A stretch of DNA of 25,353 nt, from the IMG/VR virus record IMGVR_UViG_3300020477_000118, positions 1 to 25,353 of that record; one strand, 5' to 3'. Below the pieces are notes generated by a model. The model had not been told where the DNA came from. It saw nothing but the letters and a program-made list of their open reading frames with translations, and did not search any database. The stretch comes from a virus. Shown here piece after piece: positions 1 to 7,440 of this stretch; positions within the stretch are counted from its first letter, which is position 1, and the number at the start of each line of letters is the position of its first letter. The translations under genes were made by a program, and so were the position numbers.

Positions 1-1194
1 CTTGTCTGCCGAAGTGTCCCACAGGAGATACGCAGAAGCTGTATCCCCGAAGAACTTTACGTCATACCCCTGATCATTGACGCCCACACTGACAGTAGCA
101 TCAATTTGGACAGCCCCATCTATATCTACCGCATCCAGATTCGTCGTTCCGTCAATGTCAGCATTGCCTGATATGTCAAGGGTAGCCGCATCAAGCTCAC
201 CAGTAAGGGTGATGTTCCTGAAGCTGGCAGCATCCTTGTTGCTATCTACGACCACAGCCTTCGAAGCTGCCACAGTCCCAGCAGTAATACCGTCTATGGT
301 TTCTAACTCGGCCTCAGAAATTACAGCATTGCCGATGTTGACATCGCCATCGACCGTCAGGTCGCCGTCTAACTTGACGTTACCAGCATCGACCCACAGG
401 GCGTAATTATTCGACCCCTCTGAGGGAGCATTCTTGATATAGACAGTGGCAGCGTTCGTTACCGTGCCGGTCGCCGTTATGTTCGGCTCCTCAACGGCCA
501 CAGACGCCACCAGAGTCGTTGTGCCGCTGGGGATGGTCTGTGCCCCCCCTGCGGTCACATGGAGCGCGTACGTGTCTGTGTCGGCTGTGTGTGTGGCTGC
601 AGGAGGAGAGATCGTCACGAACTTGTCGTCGGCAGCGGCAGCGCCAAAGGAGAAGACATCGAGGCCGCCATCCACAACAAAAGCGTTCGCGATGTTATTA
701 GTCTCAATCCGAAAGTCGAGGTCAGAACCTGGCTCGTTAAACACCGTCCCGGCGCCTGAACCCAGTGTCAGCACCTCGGTCATCGTGCCAGCCAACGCGA
801 CCGAGAAGATGAACTCACCCTCCTCGCCCGAGCTGGCGGTATCATCGACACAGACGACATCGAGGTTGGCAAACTCGGTCTGATTGTCCGAGGCATCGGG
901 CATCTTCCAGACCATGCCCAGGCCCGAGCTGTTGTCGGTCATCTGCCCGCCGTCAGCCGGGTCCCACTCGTAGACCCACTGGTTCTGTATCGAGCCCGCC
1001 GCATTGGCGTCCTGGAAGATGTCGATGGCCTCGAAACTGACAGATGCCGCCTGGCCCAGCACCGTCGTTGAGGTGCCGTCCAAAAGGTCGGCCAGGGTAT
1101 TGCCGTTCTCGTCTACTTCGGATCCATTGATCGCATCACCGGTACCATCGAGGGCGGAGTGATCGACCAGACTACTTTTAATCGGCGTTGCCAT
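1..1194 (-). CDS. Fibre-like structural protein, C-terminus cut by window edge
   Basis: The frame is open for 398 codons from an ATG at 1194 down to base 1, so the protein continues beyond the window. AGGAATG upstream serves as ribosome binding site. The N-terminal 60 residues are polar, followed by a beta-rich, Gly/Asp/Thr/Ala-rich body. From about residue 285 the text becomes a string of short strands (LDGDLTVDGDVNIGNAVIS, then LDAATLDISGNADIDGTTNL), ending at the edge in a GYDVKFFGDTASAYLLWDTS motif. From memory, this combination of repeated Leu-Asp-Gly strands and a G-x-D-V-x-F-G-D-T motif is common in tail-fibre or virion appendage proteins of marine phages. Fibre is an inference from composition and from its place as last structural gene; a receptor-binding or other surface appendage is equally possible. 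Long plus-strand ORFs here are shadows. Confidence 0.7.
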   Translation of the reverse strand, partial: MATPIKSSLVDHSALDGTGDAINGSEVDENGNTLADLLDGTSTTVLGQAASVSFEAIDIFQDANAAGSIQNQWVYEWDPADGGQMTDNSSGLGMVWKMPDASDNQTEFANLDVVCVDDTASSGEEGEFIFSVALAGTMTEVLTLGSGAGTVFNEPGSDLDFRIETNNIANAFVVDGGLDVFSFGAAAADDKFVTISPPAATHTADTDTYALHVTAGGAQTIPSGTTTLVASVAVEEPNITATGTVTNAATVYIKNAPSEGSNNYALWVDAGNVKLDGDLTVDGDVNIGNAVISEAELETIDGITAGTVAASKAVVVDSNKDAASFRNITLTGELDAATLDISGNADIDGTTNLDAVDIDGAVQIDATVSVGVNDQGYDVKFFGDTASAYLLWDTSADK

Positions 1195-1214
1195 GATTCA
1201 TTCCTGTACGCGAA

Positions 1215-1266
1215 AAGGGGCAGACGTTGCCTGGAACACAGTCCAGGTCAAGAAGGCCTGCCCCTT
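1215..1266 (-). terminator. Nested hairpin between terminase ATPase and fibre gene
   Basis: AAGGGGCAG (1215-1223) pairs perfectly with CTGCCCCTT (1258-1266). Inside the loop a second hairpin, CCTGGA (1230-1235) with TCCAGG (1242-1247), can form. On the minus strand the outer stem is followed by TTTTC, a short U tract, so a Rho-independent terminator or attenuator ahead of the fibre gene is plausible. The weak tail and long loop make it less than certain; an RNA-processing site is the alternative. Confidence 0.5.
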
Positions 1267-1278
1267 CTTTGGAAGGTA

Positions 1279-1300
1279 TCGTTAAGCGCGTGTAACGATC
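1279..1300. promoter_or_regulatory. Quasi-palindrome, copy 1 of a four-copy motif
   Basis: ATCGTTA (1279-1285) and TAACGAT (1293-1299) are perfect inverted arms around a GC-rich centre. Read on the minus strand the 16-bp core is GTTACACGCGCTTAAC. It lies just after the terminase ATPase stop codon and before the nested hairpin. Three close relatives occur at 11567, 20640 and 25291. The dyad suggests a protein-binding operator; no direct functional evidence is visible. Confidence 0.45.
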
Positions 1301-1307
1301 TATACGT

Positions 1308-2276
1308 CTACCAATTGGCCATGTGGTTGACTAGTCCCGCCTCTTTACCACGTTGTATTGCAGAGTCTACCACGTCCATGGGCAAGAACGCTTCCTCCCC
1401 CGTCGTCCACTCGTTGCGCCAGATGCGGCGATACTCGGACTCGCGCCCCTTCAACGACGGGTCTTTCTGCGCTTCTGCCATGAACTCAGGGGTGTGCCAG
1501 GGCATCCTCGCCTCATGGTCCCAGTAGCAAAAGTACTGGCCATCCTGGTAGCAAGGCAGGTCTTCCAAACCGGGCACCAGCGTACCATGCTTCCGCAGAG
1601 GATCGTAGGAATCCGGCTTTACTACACTCTCATAGATGTTCCACAGCAAATGACTCTCGCCATACCAGCCAGCGTAGGTAGTCACCAGCCGCACCGAATA
1701 CGGTAGGTTGGGTATCGGCTGCATCTCGACCCACAACCTCTCCGCGGCATCAGTCCTATAGGCCCACAGCTCATCAAACACCGTCAGCGCCGGCATACCA
1801 CCCGCCTCGCCAGCATAGTCTGAGGCGATAAAGCGCAGCCAGTGCGGGCCAGGGTTGCGCTGGCCATTGTCAGCGAAGTCGATCTGTTGACCCCGCTTGA
1901 CGAACTTATCCTTGCCCAGCACCTCCTCTAAGAGCTCGGGCGCCTGATGCTGCATCAGCAGGAAGTTCTCCTGCACCCGGTCGAACATACGCGTGCGTGA
2001 CTGCTCGATGTCGTTGGCTATAGAGTAACAGTTGCCGCCGAAGGTGCGGGCGAAGCCGTAGGTGATCATCGCCGCCAGCTCGGTCTTCGCAGACTTTTTC
2101 GGCATCGACAGGACGATATTTCGATACGGCAGCTCGCCATCCTCGTTAACGGTAAAGACGTGGTTGAGGATGCGACGATGATGGTCCACCAGCTCCACTA
2201 CCGTGCCGCTTTCCTTCAGGTAGTATTCGCTCTGTATACACCGCACCAGCGGACAATCGATGACAGGCTCGGTCAC
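1308..2276 (-). CDS. Terminase large subunit, ATPase domain only
   Basis: This 322-residue protein would power DNA packaging at the portal. A Walker A-type segment lies at residues 57-66 (SMPKKSAKTE) and Walker B at 163-169 (ALTVFDE), with the catalytic Glu after the Asp. A TTYAG coupling-type motif is at 199-203. Residues 280-305 carry the EWTTGEEAFLP text that in Terminase_1-type proteins lies just before the nuclease domain. The protein stops about 20 residues later, whereas a complete large terminase usually has 450-600 residues. No nuclease remnant follows: after the stop comes the palindrome, the hairpin and the fibre gene. The missing domain matches the gene at 22746-23309. The start is GTG in a GTGA overlap with the preceding gene, with GGGAGAG upstream; the next in-frame Met is at Walker A itself. 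The Walker A glycine before the Lys is Ala here. Confidence 0.87.
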   Translation of the reverse strand: MTEPVIDCPLVRCIQSEYYLKESGTVVELVDHHRRILNHVFTVNEDGELPYRNIVLSMPKKSAKTELAAMITYGFARTFGGNCYSIANDIEQSRTRMFDRVQENFLLMQHQAPELLEEVLGKDKFVKRGQQIDFADNGQRNPGPHWLRFIASDYAGEAGGMPALTVFDELWAYRTDAAERLWVEMQPIPNLPYSVRLVTTYAGWYGESHLLWNIYESVVKPDSYDPLRKHGTLVPGLEDLPCYQDGQYFCYWDHEARMPWHTPEFMAEAQKDPSLKGRESEYRRIWRNEWTTGEEAFLPMDVVDSAIQRGKEAGLVNHMANW

Positions 2277-4840
2277 TGTTGCCGCTCTCCCGTCCCAACC
2301 AGGCGCGAGGCCACGTCCGCCGGCCCTGCCATTGCCCAGTCAGGAAGCTCAGTTGCCATCGTGCCGCGTCTGAGGGCGGTCAGCGCATTCATCGGCAGGT
2401 TGCCCTCCCAACCCGGTCTAAGCTCGCCCTTCAACGGATCGGCCTCGGTTGGATCCACATGCATTTTGGCTAGCTTCTTCGAGCTGGCAAAGTGCATGAG
2501 AAAACGAATTATCTTGCCAGGATCCTCCGCAATCGTAACCGGCGACTGCACCTCCTGGCCGGCGCCCACCTGCTCATAACGCGGGTTCAGCCGCTGCACG
2601 CCCGGCTTGACAGTCAGCATCGTGTCACGCAGACGATACAGGGCTTCTTTAATTTCGGGATCCTGCCTCAACAGATCATCGAAATAGGCATCCTGAGTGT
2701 TCTGGCCCTTGCCACCGATCTTGTCCATCTGCGCGATCAACTTATCACTCTTAATTGCCCGCTTTCCGCCACCCACGTCCTCGGTTGCCTCGTATAGCAT
2801 TGCAGATAGACGATTCTGCGCCAGCTTCCGCATGAACTCATCGCCCATCTCGGCACGCACCTCGCGCAGGCGCGAGATATCCTTGGTCATAGCGCGGATC
2901 AGCTCATCGTCGCTCTGCACCCGCTCCACCAGGCGCCCCATGGTAGACTTCTGCAGGTTGCGATAGCGGGCCCACCTTGCATCGGCCAGGTCCCACAGGG
3001 TCTCGTACTCTTCAGGCAGCCCCTTGGGCTTCATCAGCAGCGGGTGCAGTACTTCGACCTCACTCTTGACGAAATCCTTGATGTCAAAAAACGCGTCTTG
3101 AGCCAAACGCCGGCCGTCTGTGGTGATTCCCGTCTTCGGAAAGATCGTGTCCGAAGCATAGCGCCATATGTCATCAATGGACATGGCATTGTCAGGCAGC
3201 TCAACCGGCAGAAAGTTGTCGGGGAAATCCATCTGCATGAGGAGCTGTTCCTGGTAGTCTGGACCAGGAATATCGATCGCCTCCTCGCTAGCCTCGCGGG
3301 TCACAGTCGGAAGGCGCCGCATCTCCGTAAACGGTATCTGGGCGCTCAAGGCCTGGTCTGCCTGGGTAGGCGTTAGCCCTTCGAATAGCGGTATCTGCTC
3401 CTCGTACCCAGGCTGCCGGAAACCTAGGGCCTCACCCGGCGTGCGCTCCTCTGGAAATACCCTACGAAGGCCTGGAAGGGGAAGCTGCGCCCCCATGCCC
3501 CGCTCCAGATCGATCGGAGCTACCTCGGGAAATGGCAGATTTCGCAGCTTTGGATCCGGCCCTGTGTTCTTCTCCTCCAACAGCTTGATGAGCGTCCGAA
3601 CCTTGTTCACCGCCGGGTCAGAGATATCATCAAACCCCGACTGCGAAATCAACCGTTGTAGCTTTTTCACCAGCGGCCGTGCGTCGGGCGTTGCCTTGCC
3701 CAGGCCAGTGGCGAAGATGTTATCGTATATCTGCGAGGCCGAGTCACGCTTATCGTTCAGGTGGGCCACCCACTCCCCGCGCACCGCCGCCCCGGCTTCG
3801 TTGGTATTGGGCACAATGCGGTCTGGTGCCATCTTCCGCACCAACCGCTGCCCCATGATACGGAAGCCCTTCTCAAAATCTTTCAGCAGGTCCTCCAATA
3901 GGGGAACGGCGGCAGTAGCCTGCGATGTCTTCATCGCCATCCACGACGAGAGCGGGCGGTCGGGGTTAAGGATTGAGGTGACATCGTGATACTTGAAGCC
4001 GTTGCGCTGCAGCTCCTGCTGCAGACCATGGTTGATATGCTCCCATTGATCCCACCGTGGCGCATCCAGGGGACGGTCAAGCGTAATATCTTTTTCCCCT
4101 TTCGGAATTTTCTTAGGCCCGAAACCCAACTTAAGGCCGCGAGACGTAAGCCAGCCGGCACCGCTGATGCCCCCCGTCAACGCCGCAGCAAAAGCGGCAT
4201 CCGCCGTCATCGGTCCAGCGATCTCGCCCGTCTCCGCATAACCCCGCGTGCCGCCATAGAGCGCACTCTCACCAACACCACTTAGCACCCGCTTGCTGCG
4301 CTCAAACGCCCCCTGCCGCGGACCAATAGAAGACGGGTTTCGAAACAAGCCTCCAATGCGAGATCGCGTAGCATCCAACCCTGCATCAAGCGCCTGTCCT
4401 GCTCGCTGCGCCAGCCGCGGCGCCAGGCCCATAAGGCGACTAGCGCCCGCTCGAATGCCCGCACCCGCGACCCCACCCCCAGCCATCTCTGCCGGCAGGT
4501 CACCCAGCGACGGCTCTACAGGGCGGTAGCCTCCTTCCCCTGTCAGTCTCCCAACCCCCTCAAGCCCACCCATTGTGAGGCTGTTGAGCAGTACCCGAGA
4601 CTGCCGGGAGATCTGGTTGTTAGTCCAGTCATCCAGCTGCCGCATTAGAGGGTTGTAGCCGGGATGACCGGGAGGCACGTCCCAGTAGTTGGCTTGATCG
4701 CGATACCGTCGCGACAGCTTCAGCTCGGCGTGCTCGTAGTTATTAATCGCCTTGCGCTCTTCAGGCGTTAAGGCATACGACCCTCCCGACTCTTCTCGAG
4801 CCGCTATGTTAGCTCTTGCTTGATCATAAATTCTGCCCAT
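2273..4840 (-). CDS. Large putative internal virion (ejection) protein, 855 aa
   Basis: I do not recognise a named family. The N-terminal 100 residues are charged and helical. Two Gly/Ala-rich, membrane-like stretches follow: residues about 112-150 (AEMAGGGVAGAGIRAGAS onwards) and about 205-235 (MTADAAFAAALTGGISGAGW). The rest, from about 250, is long, charged and largely helical, with a Pro-rich insert around 430-545. Large helical proteins with amphipathic Gly/Ala segments just downstream of the neck genes are typical of podovirus internal core proteins that leave the capsid with the DNA and build a channel through the envelope. That role is inferred from size, composition and place. No lysozyme or transglycosylase motif is visible. 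AGGTG precedes the ATG, and the end overlaps the terminase ATPase start by four bases. Confidence 0.75.
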   Translation of the reverse strand: MGRIYDQARANIAAREESGGSYALTPEERKAINNYEHAELKLSRRYRDQANYWDVPPGHPGYNPLMRQLDDWTNNQISRQSRVLLNSLTMGGLEGVGRLTGEGGYRPVEPSLGDLPAEMAGGGVAGAGIRAGASRLMGLAPRLAQRAGQALDAGLDATRSRIGGLFRNPSSIGPRQGAFERSKRVLSGVGESALYGGTRGYAETGEIAGPMTADAAFAAALTGGISGAGWLTSRGLKLGFGPKKIPKGEKDITLDRPLDAPRWDQWEHINHGLQQELQRNGFKYHDVTSILNPDRPLSSWMAMKTSQATAAVPLLEDLLKDFEKGFRIMGQRLVRKMAPDRIVPNTNEAGAAVRGEWVAHLNDKRDSASQIYDNIFATGLGKATPDARPLVKKLQRLISQSGFDDISDPAVNKVRTLIKLLEEKNTGPDPKLRNLPFPEVAPIDLERGMGAQLPLPGLRRVFPEERTPGEALGFRQPGYEEQIPLFEGLTPTQADQALSAQIPFTEMRRLPTVTREASEEAIDIPGPDYQEQLLMQMDFPDNFLPVELPDNAMSIDDIWRYASDTIFPKTGITTDGRRLAQDAFFDIKDFVKSEVEVLHPLLMKPKGLPEEYETLWDLADARWARYRNLQKSTMGRLVERVQSDDELIRAMTKDISRLREVRAEMGDEFMRKLAQNRLSAMLYEATEDVGGGKRAIKSDKLIAQMDKIGGKGQNTQDAYFDDLLRQDPEIKEALYRLRDTMLTVKPGVQRLNPRYEQVGAGQEVQSPVTIAEDPGKIIRFLMHFASSKKLAKMHVDPTEADPLKGELRPGWEGNLPMNALTALRRGTMATELPDWAMAGPADVASRLVGTGERQQ

Positions 4841-4848
4841 TATGACAC

Positions 4849-6582
4849 CTATTCAACTATCGGAAAGGGCGACAGAACACCGTGCATGTACACAGGATTG
4901 GGATGGGCATAATCGAACCATCTATTCCTAATATTGGTCGCCGCGGCGGTATTACCGATCTCCCTGCGACCGCTCGTTAATATCGTTGCCGCGGTATTGC
5001 CACCAACGGAAGAATCCCCATTCACGCCTTCGGCCTGGGGTTTTCCGCCGCCGAACTTTAATCTTTTGACTTCCTTGGCAACATCACAGCTCGACCCAGG
5101 CACAAACGGACCCTTACAGACGTTCTCAATGACCTGATTTAGTTGAGAGATGTCTAGATACTCGTAGGTCTCCTCCATCGACAGGAGCATACTCTGCACC
5201 GCCTCCTTATTTTCAGGCGTCATGCCCCCCTTCTTAATCAGAGCTTGCTCGTAGGCGGCCTCTCGCATGTCATTGGCGAACGTGATCATCCCTGCCGCCC
5301 GTGCTATCACAGCACTCGGCTCAAACTTCAGGGCACCGACCAGCAGAGCAAAACGCTCTTCTTCCGTATTAGTAATAGCCGCACCCGTCTGCCGGCGAGC
5401 AAAGGTTTCCAACAACAGCCCCAGCTCGACGACCACCGCGTCGATGGCAGGCGAATCGTATTCGCCCTTCAACACGAAACCGGCTTCCGTGACACGCCCC
5501 TCAAGGGTGCCAAACTTTTCCTTGTCCTCCGGCGAGAGCGCATCCACCAACTCCATCACACGCAGTGCCTTTTTCTGGACCGTCCGGTCATCGATCAGCT
5601 TATCCTCAGTGCCAGCACGGAATACGAGGTCGCCCAGGCGCGTGGTTTCAAACTCCTGTTGTATCACCGCCTCTTGTTTGTCAGTAAGTGTAATATTCTC
5701 AAGCGCCAGGTTACTCTTGAGATTGGTCATAAGCTGTTCCGGCGAAGTATACTTCGCCTTCTTCAGCTGTATCTCCTTGTACTTGTTAATCTTCTCCCCG
5801 TTTTTCGATGCCAGCACGTCGGGTATACGCTTATACTCCAGCTTGCCTGTCACCCGATTCCTGCGCCAAAACATCCCCGTACTACTATCGAACGTGTAGC
5901 CTTCCGCTCTCCATTGCTCCAGTTCCCATTTGGCATTCTCCAGCTTGCGCCTATGCTTTTGATTAAGAATGCGCTGTTCAGCCTCCTCTACCGCCCTCTC
6001 CTCCGCGTTCTCAGCCCATATAAACCTCTTCTCGTCACGCTCACGCTGTAGCTCTTCAGCGGCACGGTCGATTTCATTTCGCGCCAGGATACCTCTCAGG
6101 AGCGGATTTTTAACTTCAGGAAACAATCGCTCTGTTTCCTCAGTCTCAATCTCCTCCGTCGGCACCTCGATCGTAAAACCGGGATCAAAGTCAAGCTCAT
6201 CCTCCGGCACCTCGATCGTAAAACCGGGATCAAAGTCAAGCTCATCCTCCGGCACCTCGATTATAAAACCGGGATCAGTGTCAAACTCAGACCTTGGCGG
6301 AGGCATTCCTGGGGCCTCGACAGTGGGGATTTCAGGCGCTTGGGGAATTGCGCCCATGTCCTCGGCGGCAGTCCACGCCGCCGTAATCGCTGCAGGATCC
6401 CTTGAGGCCATAGCCATCTCCAGGGCACGCATCGCCTGACCGCGCTCAGTCTCCTGCTGTTGCATCATAAGCCGCTGCCGCGCCGCCATAGCCTGCGGCA
6501 GCTGGTTGGACGCCTCCGACAAGCCCCGCGTAACGTCAGTGCCGAAGCGACCTAGTGCTCTTAGTGCTCCACCTATTGGCAT
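4849..6582 (-). CDS. Putative internal virion protein with 15-residue repeats, 577 aa
   Basis: This is an unrecognised protein. Residues 1-80 are Gln/Ala/Met-rich and helical. Residues about 98-140 hold three near-identical acidic 15-residue repeats (FDPGFTIEVPEDELD). Residues 150-215 are a highly charged, Glu/Arg-rich stretch with coiled-coil character (for example ILNQKHRRKLENAKWELEQW). A long helical body follows to about 490, and the C-terminus is Gly/Asn/Ser-rich. The position between two other large helical proteins and the neck module suggests an ejected or core virion protein, but there is no catalytic motif to test this. The start overlaps nothing: the upstream gene's TAG is three bases away, and the ribosome binding site is weak, so translation is probably coupled to the upstream gene. 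Confidence 0.75.
   Translation of the reverse strand: MPIGGALRALGRFGTDVTRGLSEASNQLPQAMAARQRLMMQQQETERGQAMRALEMAMASRDPAAITAAWTAAEDMGAIPQAPEIPTVEAPGMPPPRSEFDTDPGFIIEVPEDELDFDPGFTIEVPEDELDFDPGFTIEVPTEEIETEETERLFPEVKNPLLRGILARNEIDRAAEELQRERDEKRFIWAENAEERAVEEAEQRILNQKHRRKLENAKWELEQWRAEGYTFDSSTGMFWRRNRVTGKLEYKRIPDVLASKNGEKINKYKEIQLKKAKYTSPEQLMTNLKSNLALENITLTDKQEAVIQQEFETTRLGDLVFRAGTEDKLIDDRTVQKKALRVMELVDALSPEDKEKFGTLEGRVTEAGFVLKGEYDSPAIDAVVVELGLLLETFARRQTGAAITNTEEERFALLVGALKFEPSAVIARAAGMITFANDMREAAYEQALIKKGGMTPENKEAVQSMLLSMEETYEYLDISQLNQVIENVCKGPFVPGSSCDVAKEVKRLKFGGGKPQAEGVNGDSSVGGNTAATILTSGRREIGNTAAATNIRNRWFDYAHPNPVYMHGVLSPFPIVE
6161..6289. repeat. Three 45-bp tandem repeats inside the 577-aa gene
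   Basis: Units start with GGCACCTCGAT at 6161, 6206 and 6251. The first two are almost identical, and the third diverges after about 35 bases. They encode the acidic DPGF(T/I)IEVPEDELD repeat. The near-identity at DNA level points to recent duplication. Confidence 0.9.
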
Positions 6583-6585
6583 GGC

Positions 6586-7365
6586 CTAATTCCCTGGCAT
6601 CCAACTCGGTTTGAAGTTCGGGTTTTGAACCAACGACGTGAGGATATTACCGCCTAAATTCCCGAGGCTTTGGCCAAACCCCGGCTGGGGATCATTGAAC
6701 CTGAAGTCGGGCATCGACGGCTGGATCGTGTTCTGACCGACCGCATTGAGCATCAACGCCAGCGCCTGCATCTGCCGATTCTTCTGGGCCTGATCGAGCT
6801 GCTGGAACCTGTCGTAGAAGTTGAAGTAGTTGGACAGATCCTGCTGCTCACGCTGCAGGCCCTGAGTCCAGTCTGCCCCCTGCATCGTGTTGTAGGTAGA
6901 GGCAAAGGCAGGGGCAACCGAGGTCATGGCACCGACCAGGCGATTTGACATAGCGTCCTGCTGCTGCTGCTGCAGGTCCGCTCGAGCCTGATCACCGACA
7001 GTAGACGCTCCCATGCCACGCAGCTGTAGCGCCTGCGCCAGGTCCTGACGCTGGCGCTCGTTCTGCCGCTGCATCTCCCGAGCCATAGGCTGCAGGAAAC
7101 CGGTCATGGTGTCCGGCTGCGGCGTTCCCCCCATAGCGCCCACCATAGCCCCCACCAGACCCTGCCTTAAGCCCTGGTCGTCCATAGCCGGGCCATAATC
7201 AGGCTGGTTGAACTCGAATACGTCGCCGCCGGTATTCAGGGGCGCGTCCTGAACGACAGGACCTGCCGTGGTATCCGGTCCCTGCGGAATTGTCGGATAT
7301 AGGACGTCATCCTGCGGAACTGTCGGATATAGGACGTTATCCTGCACCCCATTGTAATCTGCCAT
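6586..7365 (-). CDS. Gln-rich putative virion protein, 259 aa
   Basis: No family is recognised. The chosen start is the ATG at 7365 (MADYNGVQ), because GGGAG lies eight bases upstream; a longer reading from a TTG at 7392 has no ribosome binding site. Residues 11-28 contain a tandem pair, VLYPTVPQDD then VLYPTIPQ. The middle (about 75-200) is Gln/Arg/Met-rich and helical, with QQQQQ at about 134-138. The C-terminus is Gly/Asn/Phe/Pro-rich and ends in WMPGN. It lies between two large repeat-bearing genes and is probably co-packaged with them. A 75-base gap upstream (7366-7440) shows no clear hairpin with a U tract and no strong promoter. Confidence 0.72.
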   Translation of the reverse strand: MADYNGVQDNVLYPTVPQDDVLYPTIPQGPDTTAGPVVQDAPLNTGGDVFEFNQPDYGPAMDDQGLRQGLVGAMVGAMGGTPQPDTMTGFLQPMAREMQRQNERQRQDLAQALQLRGMGASTVGDQARADLQQQQQDAMSNRLVGAMTSVAPAFASTYNTMQGADWTQGLQREQQDLSNYFNFYDRFQQLDQAQKNRQMQALALMLNAVGQNTIQPSMPDFRFNDPQPGFGQSLGNLGGNILTSLVQNPNFKPSWMPGN

Positions 7366-7440
7366 AATTAGTGCTCCCGTTCTCTGACTCAAAAACTACA
7401 TAGTTCCAAGCCGTAGAGCCGTTGCTACAGCCCTTGCCAC

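Noticed and set aside
77-883. Plus-strand Ala/Ser/Thr/Val-rich ORFs (77-406, 446-883)
   Set aside because: They are the antisense of the open minus-strand fibre-like gene, which runs off the window and has a ribosome binding site and recognisable motifs.
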